From the NCBI GenBank assembly GCA_021151485.1, contig JAGKXB010000048.1:1-8734 (forward strand): a DNA stretch of 8,734 bases. The letters are read 5' to 3'. The notes under the pieces are model-generated. The model worked only from the letters and a program-made list of their open reading frames with translations, made no database searches and had not been told where the DNA came from. The stretch comes from Oxalobacteraceae bacterium. Its GTDB lineage: Bacteria > Pseudomonadota > Gammaproteobacteria > Burkholderiales > Burkholderiaceae_D. The position numbers and the translations under genes were made by a program. This document shows, piece by piece, positions 6,663-8,734 of the stretch (position 1 is its first letter; every line of letters begins with the position of its first letter).

Positions 6663-8734
6663 GCTTGAATCACAACATCGGTATGGGTTGTATCAGGGAC
6701 TACATTCACTACATTACCTGCATCTACTACATCTACGACATCAACTACATCTACTGACATTTCTAGTGTTTCTGGTATTTCTTCTATTTCCGCTATTTCC
6801 GCTATTTCCGCTATTTCAGAAGCAGCAATGACATGCAATAAACGTGCCTGAATGCTCAAATCGACTTCATCCCAGTCGATCAATTCCAACACTACTGACG
6901 TACCACGCGCCATTGGTGGGATACCAGGCAATTTAACGATTAAAGGAATACTCACCAAGCGCAACACATCTTCTTTCAACACAACTGCTTCCACCTGCTT
7001 CATCTCTTCCTGCGCCAACCAGCGTAAACACCAGTAACGCTCCATATTCGACTGAAAATCCGCATACGCCGCATACACCGCATCGAAAGCAGAAATGATG
7101 GCAAATAATTGCGCATCTTTTGGTTTAAAAGGTGCCGCCAATGGTGCGGTGACGCCATGTTGAATACAAGCCAGTATCTGCCATTGATTAATCAAATCGG
7201 GATAACGGCGCAAAGGCGAAGTACTCCAGGCATATTGATCCACGCCCAACCCCTGATGCGGTGCCGCATGCGCCAACATGCGCACTTGCATTCTGGCAGC
7301 CCAGCCACCACCAGCAACACCGCCACCTTGAGCGCGATAAATACCCGGCACGCCATGCTCATGCAGCAATTTACCCCAGGTGCTATTAGCAAAAATCATC
7401 AACTCCGCAACGATTTTATCCAGCGGCGCACCACGCTTTCTAGGGGTAATCGTCACGACGTCATCATCGACATAAAAATTAAAATCCATGCGATTATTTT
7501 GCTCTGGTCGCAAACCAAAACTTTCACGCTTGGCCATCCGCCCTTTTTCCAGCATTTGAATCCACTGCCACAAAACGGCTATCTCTGCTTTGTAAGGATA
7601 ATCAGCCGCACCAGCAGCCAGATTCTCTTCTGTAACGAAGGCATCCAAATTGTTATGCCGCAAATTGCTGGCGATATGGACCATTTCCACCTTCGTTTCG
7701 GTACTCACTATCGTCCAATCTTCTGAACCATCCAAGTTTTGTGGATTTAACGTGACATACAAAGACAGAGCAGGACAAGCCTTGCCTTCCGCCAGGGTAT
7801 ACGCCTCCACCACGGCATCCGGCAACATAGTAATTTTGTCGCCCGGCATATACACGGTAGACATACGCTGACGAGCAATCGTGTCAATCGCATCGCCTGG
7901 TTTGATACCCAAAGCAGGAGCAGCAATATGAATACCAACACGCCAATGACCATCAGACAATTGCGTGACAGAAAACGCATCATCAATCTCTGTTGTCGTT
8001 ACATCATCGATCGAAAATGCCTGCACGTTTGCCGACGGTAAACTTTGTACATTGGGCAAAACAGCTTCCAACGCAGCAGGAAAACCGGTGCCTTTGGGAA
8101 AGTATTCAAACAAAAACTTTGATAGATGCAATTCTTTTGGTGTAGCAATACCACCAACCTGCAACATCAAGCGCGATGGATTGACCTGCAAATCCATGCA
8201 GGCCGCTTCTAAGGCCTTGTATTCAATACTGTTTTTATCGGGTTTGAACAACAACTGCTGCACCAGCGACTTCATGGCATCGGGCAACTGCTGGGCTTTG
8301 AGTTGCTCGACATAATGCTGTTGTATCAATGCCTGTTGTTTCTTTTTTTCGATGCCAGCCTGCGCTGCTTTCAAAGCAGCTTCTGGTGCCGCCTTATAAC
8401 GCCCTTTGCCTTTTTTGTAAAAATAAATAGGCGCAGCATGCAAACGCAACAACAAACCCGCCGCCTCATGCGGCAACGGTGCATGACCAAAATATTCCTG
8501 CCCTAAGTCAGCATAAGCAAACTCTTCTTGCCCGGCCACTTCCCATAAAAAATCCAGATCAATGTCTTGCGCCAATGCCTGCGCATCGGTCATCAATTCA
8601 GCCGGCGCTGGCGTCGCAAATTGCAACAACACATCCTTGGCTTTCACCTTGGATCGCTTGCCACTGCTCAATTCCACCTGATACGCCTCACCCGCCTGGG
8701 ACAAGATTGTTCCGACTTTGAAATCGCCTGATTC
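6659..8734 (-). CDS. rnb: RNB-domain exoribonuclease (RNase II type), 5'-truncated by window edge
   Basis: The frame is open through base 8734 (first visible residues ESGDFKVGTILSQ), so the TTG at 8704 is internal and probably only a few N-terminal codons are missing. There are 691 visible residues. A degenerate N-terminal RNA-binding region precedes the RNB catalytic domain. Its metal-binding motif is SIDDVTTTEIDD, with acidic residues at about 243, 249, 251 and 252. The second position is Glu where E. coli RNase II has Asp207. TSPLRRYPDL, with the conserved arginines at about 509-510, is also present. A C-terminal barrel-like segment runs to about residue 635. Such enzymes degrade single-stranded RNA processively from the 3' end, releasing nucleoside monophosphates. 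The last ~52 residues are an unusual low-complexity tail of IAE and VVD triplets coded by 9-base DNA repeats. The stop overlaps the TonB-like start by four bases. RNase R is less likely from the domain layout. Confidence 0.92.
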   Translation of the reverse strand, partial: ESGDFKVGTILSQAGEAYQVELSSGKRSKVKAKDVLLQFATPAPAELMTDAQALAQDIDLDFLWEVAGQEEFAYADLGQEYFGHAPLPHEAAGLLLRLHAAPIYFYKKGKGRYKAAPEAALKAAQAGIEKKKQQALIQQHYVEQLKAQQLPDAMKSLVQQLLFKPDKNSIEYKALEAACMDLQVNPSRLMLQVGGIATPKELHLSKFLFEYFPKGTGFPAALEAVLPNVQSLPSANVQAFSIDDVTTTEIDDAFSVTQLSDGHWRVGIHIAAPALGIKPGDAIDTIARQRMSTVYMPGDKITMLPDAVVEAYTLAEGKACPALSLYVTLNPQNLDGSEDWTIVSTETKVEMVHIASNLRHNNLDAFVTEENLAAGAADYPYKAEIAVLWQWIQMLEKGRMAKRESFGLRPEQNNRMDFNFYVDDDVVTITPRKRGAPLDKIVAELMIFANSTWGKLLHEHGVPGIYRAQGGGVAGGGWAARMQVRMLAHAAPHQGLGVDQYAWSTSPLRRYPDLINQWQILACIQHGVTAPLAAPFKPKDAQLFAIISAFDAVYAAYADFQSNMERYWCLRWLAQEEMKQVEAVVLKEDVLRLVSIPLIVKLPGIPPMARGTSVVLELIDWDEVDLSIQARLLHVIAASEIAEIAEIAEIEEIPETLEMSVDVVDVVDVVDAGNVVNVVPDTTHTDVVIQA
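6703..6756. repeat. 9-base tandem repeat tract (VVD/VVN codons)
   Basis: Six imperfect 9-base units are in register: CATTCACTA, CATTACCTG, CATCTACTA, CATCTACGA, CATCAACTA and CATCTACTG. On the minus strand they encode a three-residue period (DVV, NVV, DAG) in the ribonuclease tail. Unit length is a multiple of three, so gain or loss keeps the frame. Confidence 0.8.
6773..6817. repeat. 9-base tandem repeat tract (IAE codons)
   Basis: Five 9-base units lie in register. Three are exact copies of CGCTATTTC (6791-6799, 6800-6808, 6809-6817), preceded by TTCTATTTC and TGGTATTTC. On the minus strand they encode EIA, EIA, EIA, EIE and EIP. The exact copies suggest recent slippage or duplication. Confidence 0.85.

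Noticed and set aside
6703..6817. CRISPR-like array
   Set aside because: Units are 9 bases, contiguous, without spacers, and in frame with the ribonuclease coding sequence.
6310..6831. 173-codon plus-strand open frame with a Leu/Phe-rich repetitive end
   Set aside because: It is antisense to the TonB-like gene and the ribonuclease tail; its repetitive end only mirrors the 9-base repeats.
7109..7726. 205-codon plus-strand open frame
   Set aside because: It is antisense to the conserved catalytic part of the RNB ribonuclease and has no recognisable domain or ribosome-binding context.

Overview
The window looks like chromosomal DNA from a betaproteobacterium, most likely Burkholderiales (perhaps Oxalobacteraceae). 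The evidence is protein character plus the recalled gene order RNB ribonuclease - TonB-family protein - aroE - mtgA. The genus cannot be fixed from the sequence alone. No rRNA, tRNA, CRISPR array, integrase or insertion sequence was seen. Every stretch between genes is under 300 bases.

Left third, plus strand (1-3070): two tandem paralogous genes. Each encodes TPR repeats followed by a GT9/GT-B-like glycosyltransferase domain. The first is cut by the left edge. The second starts inside the last codons of the first (14-base overlap), so the two are probably translated together. Their targets are unknown; protein or surface-glycan glycosylation is the family-level guess.

Middle (3018-4056), minus strand: a full-length CorA-type Mg2+/Co2+ channel gene. 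It converges on the second TPR gene, and the two coding regions overlap by 53 bases tail to tail. A short AT-rich stretch with a 4-base periodicity precedes corA.

Right two thirds, all minus strand, read from right to left: an RNB-family exoribonuclease (only its first few codons lie beyond the right edge), a TonB-family protein starting at a GTG that overlaps the ribonuclease stop by 4 bases, a 171-base gap holding an inverted pair of REP-like palindromes, aroE (shikimate dehydrogenase), and mtgA (monofunctional peptidoglycan transglycosylase) with a non-ATG start. These are housekeeping genes of RNA turnover, envelope energy transduction, aromatic amino-acid synthesis and wall synthesis. 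They probably share transcripts, with the REP pair as a possible RNA-stability or attenuation point.

Most of the window is ordinary core genome, and no clearly new system is visible. The points most worth a second look are the two 9-base tandem repeat tracts that build an odd ribonuclease C-terminal tail, the tandem TPR-glycosyltransferase pair, the antisense overlap that creates the tail of the second TPR protein, and the REP pair.
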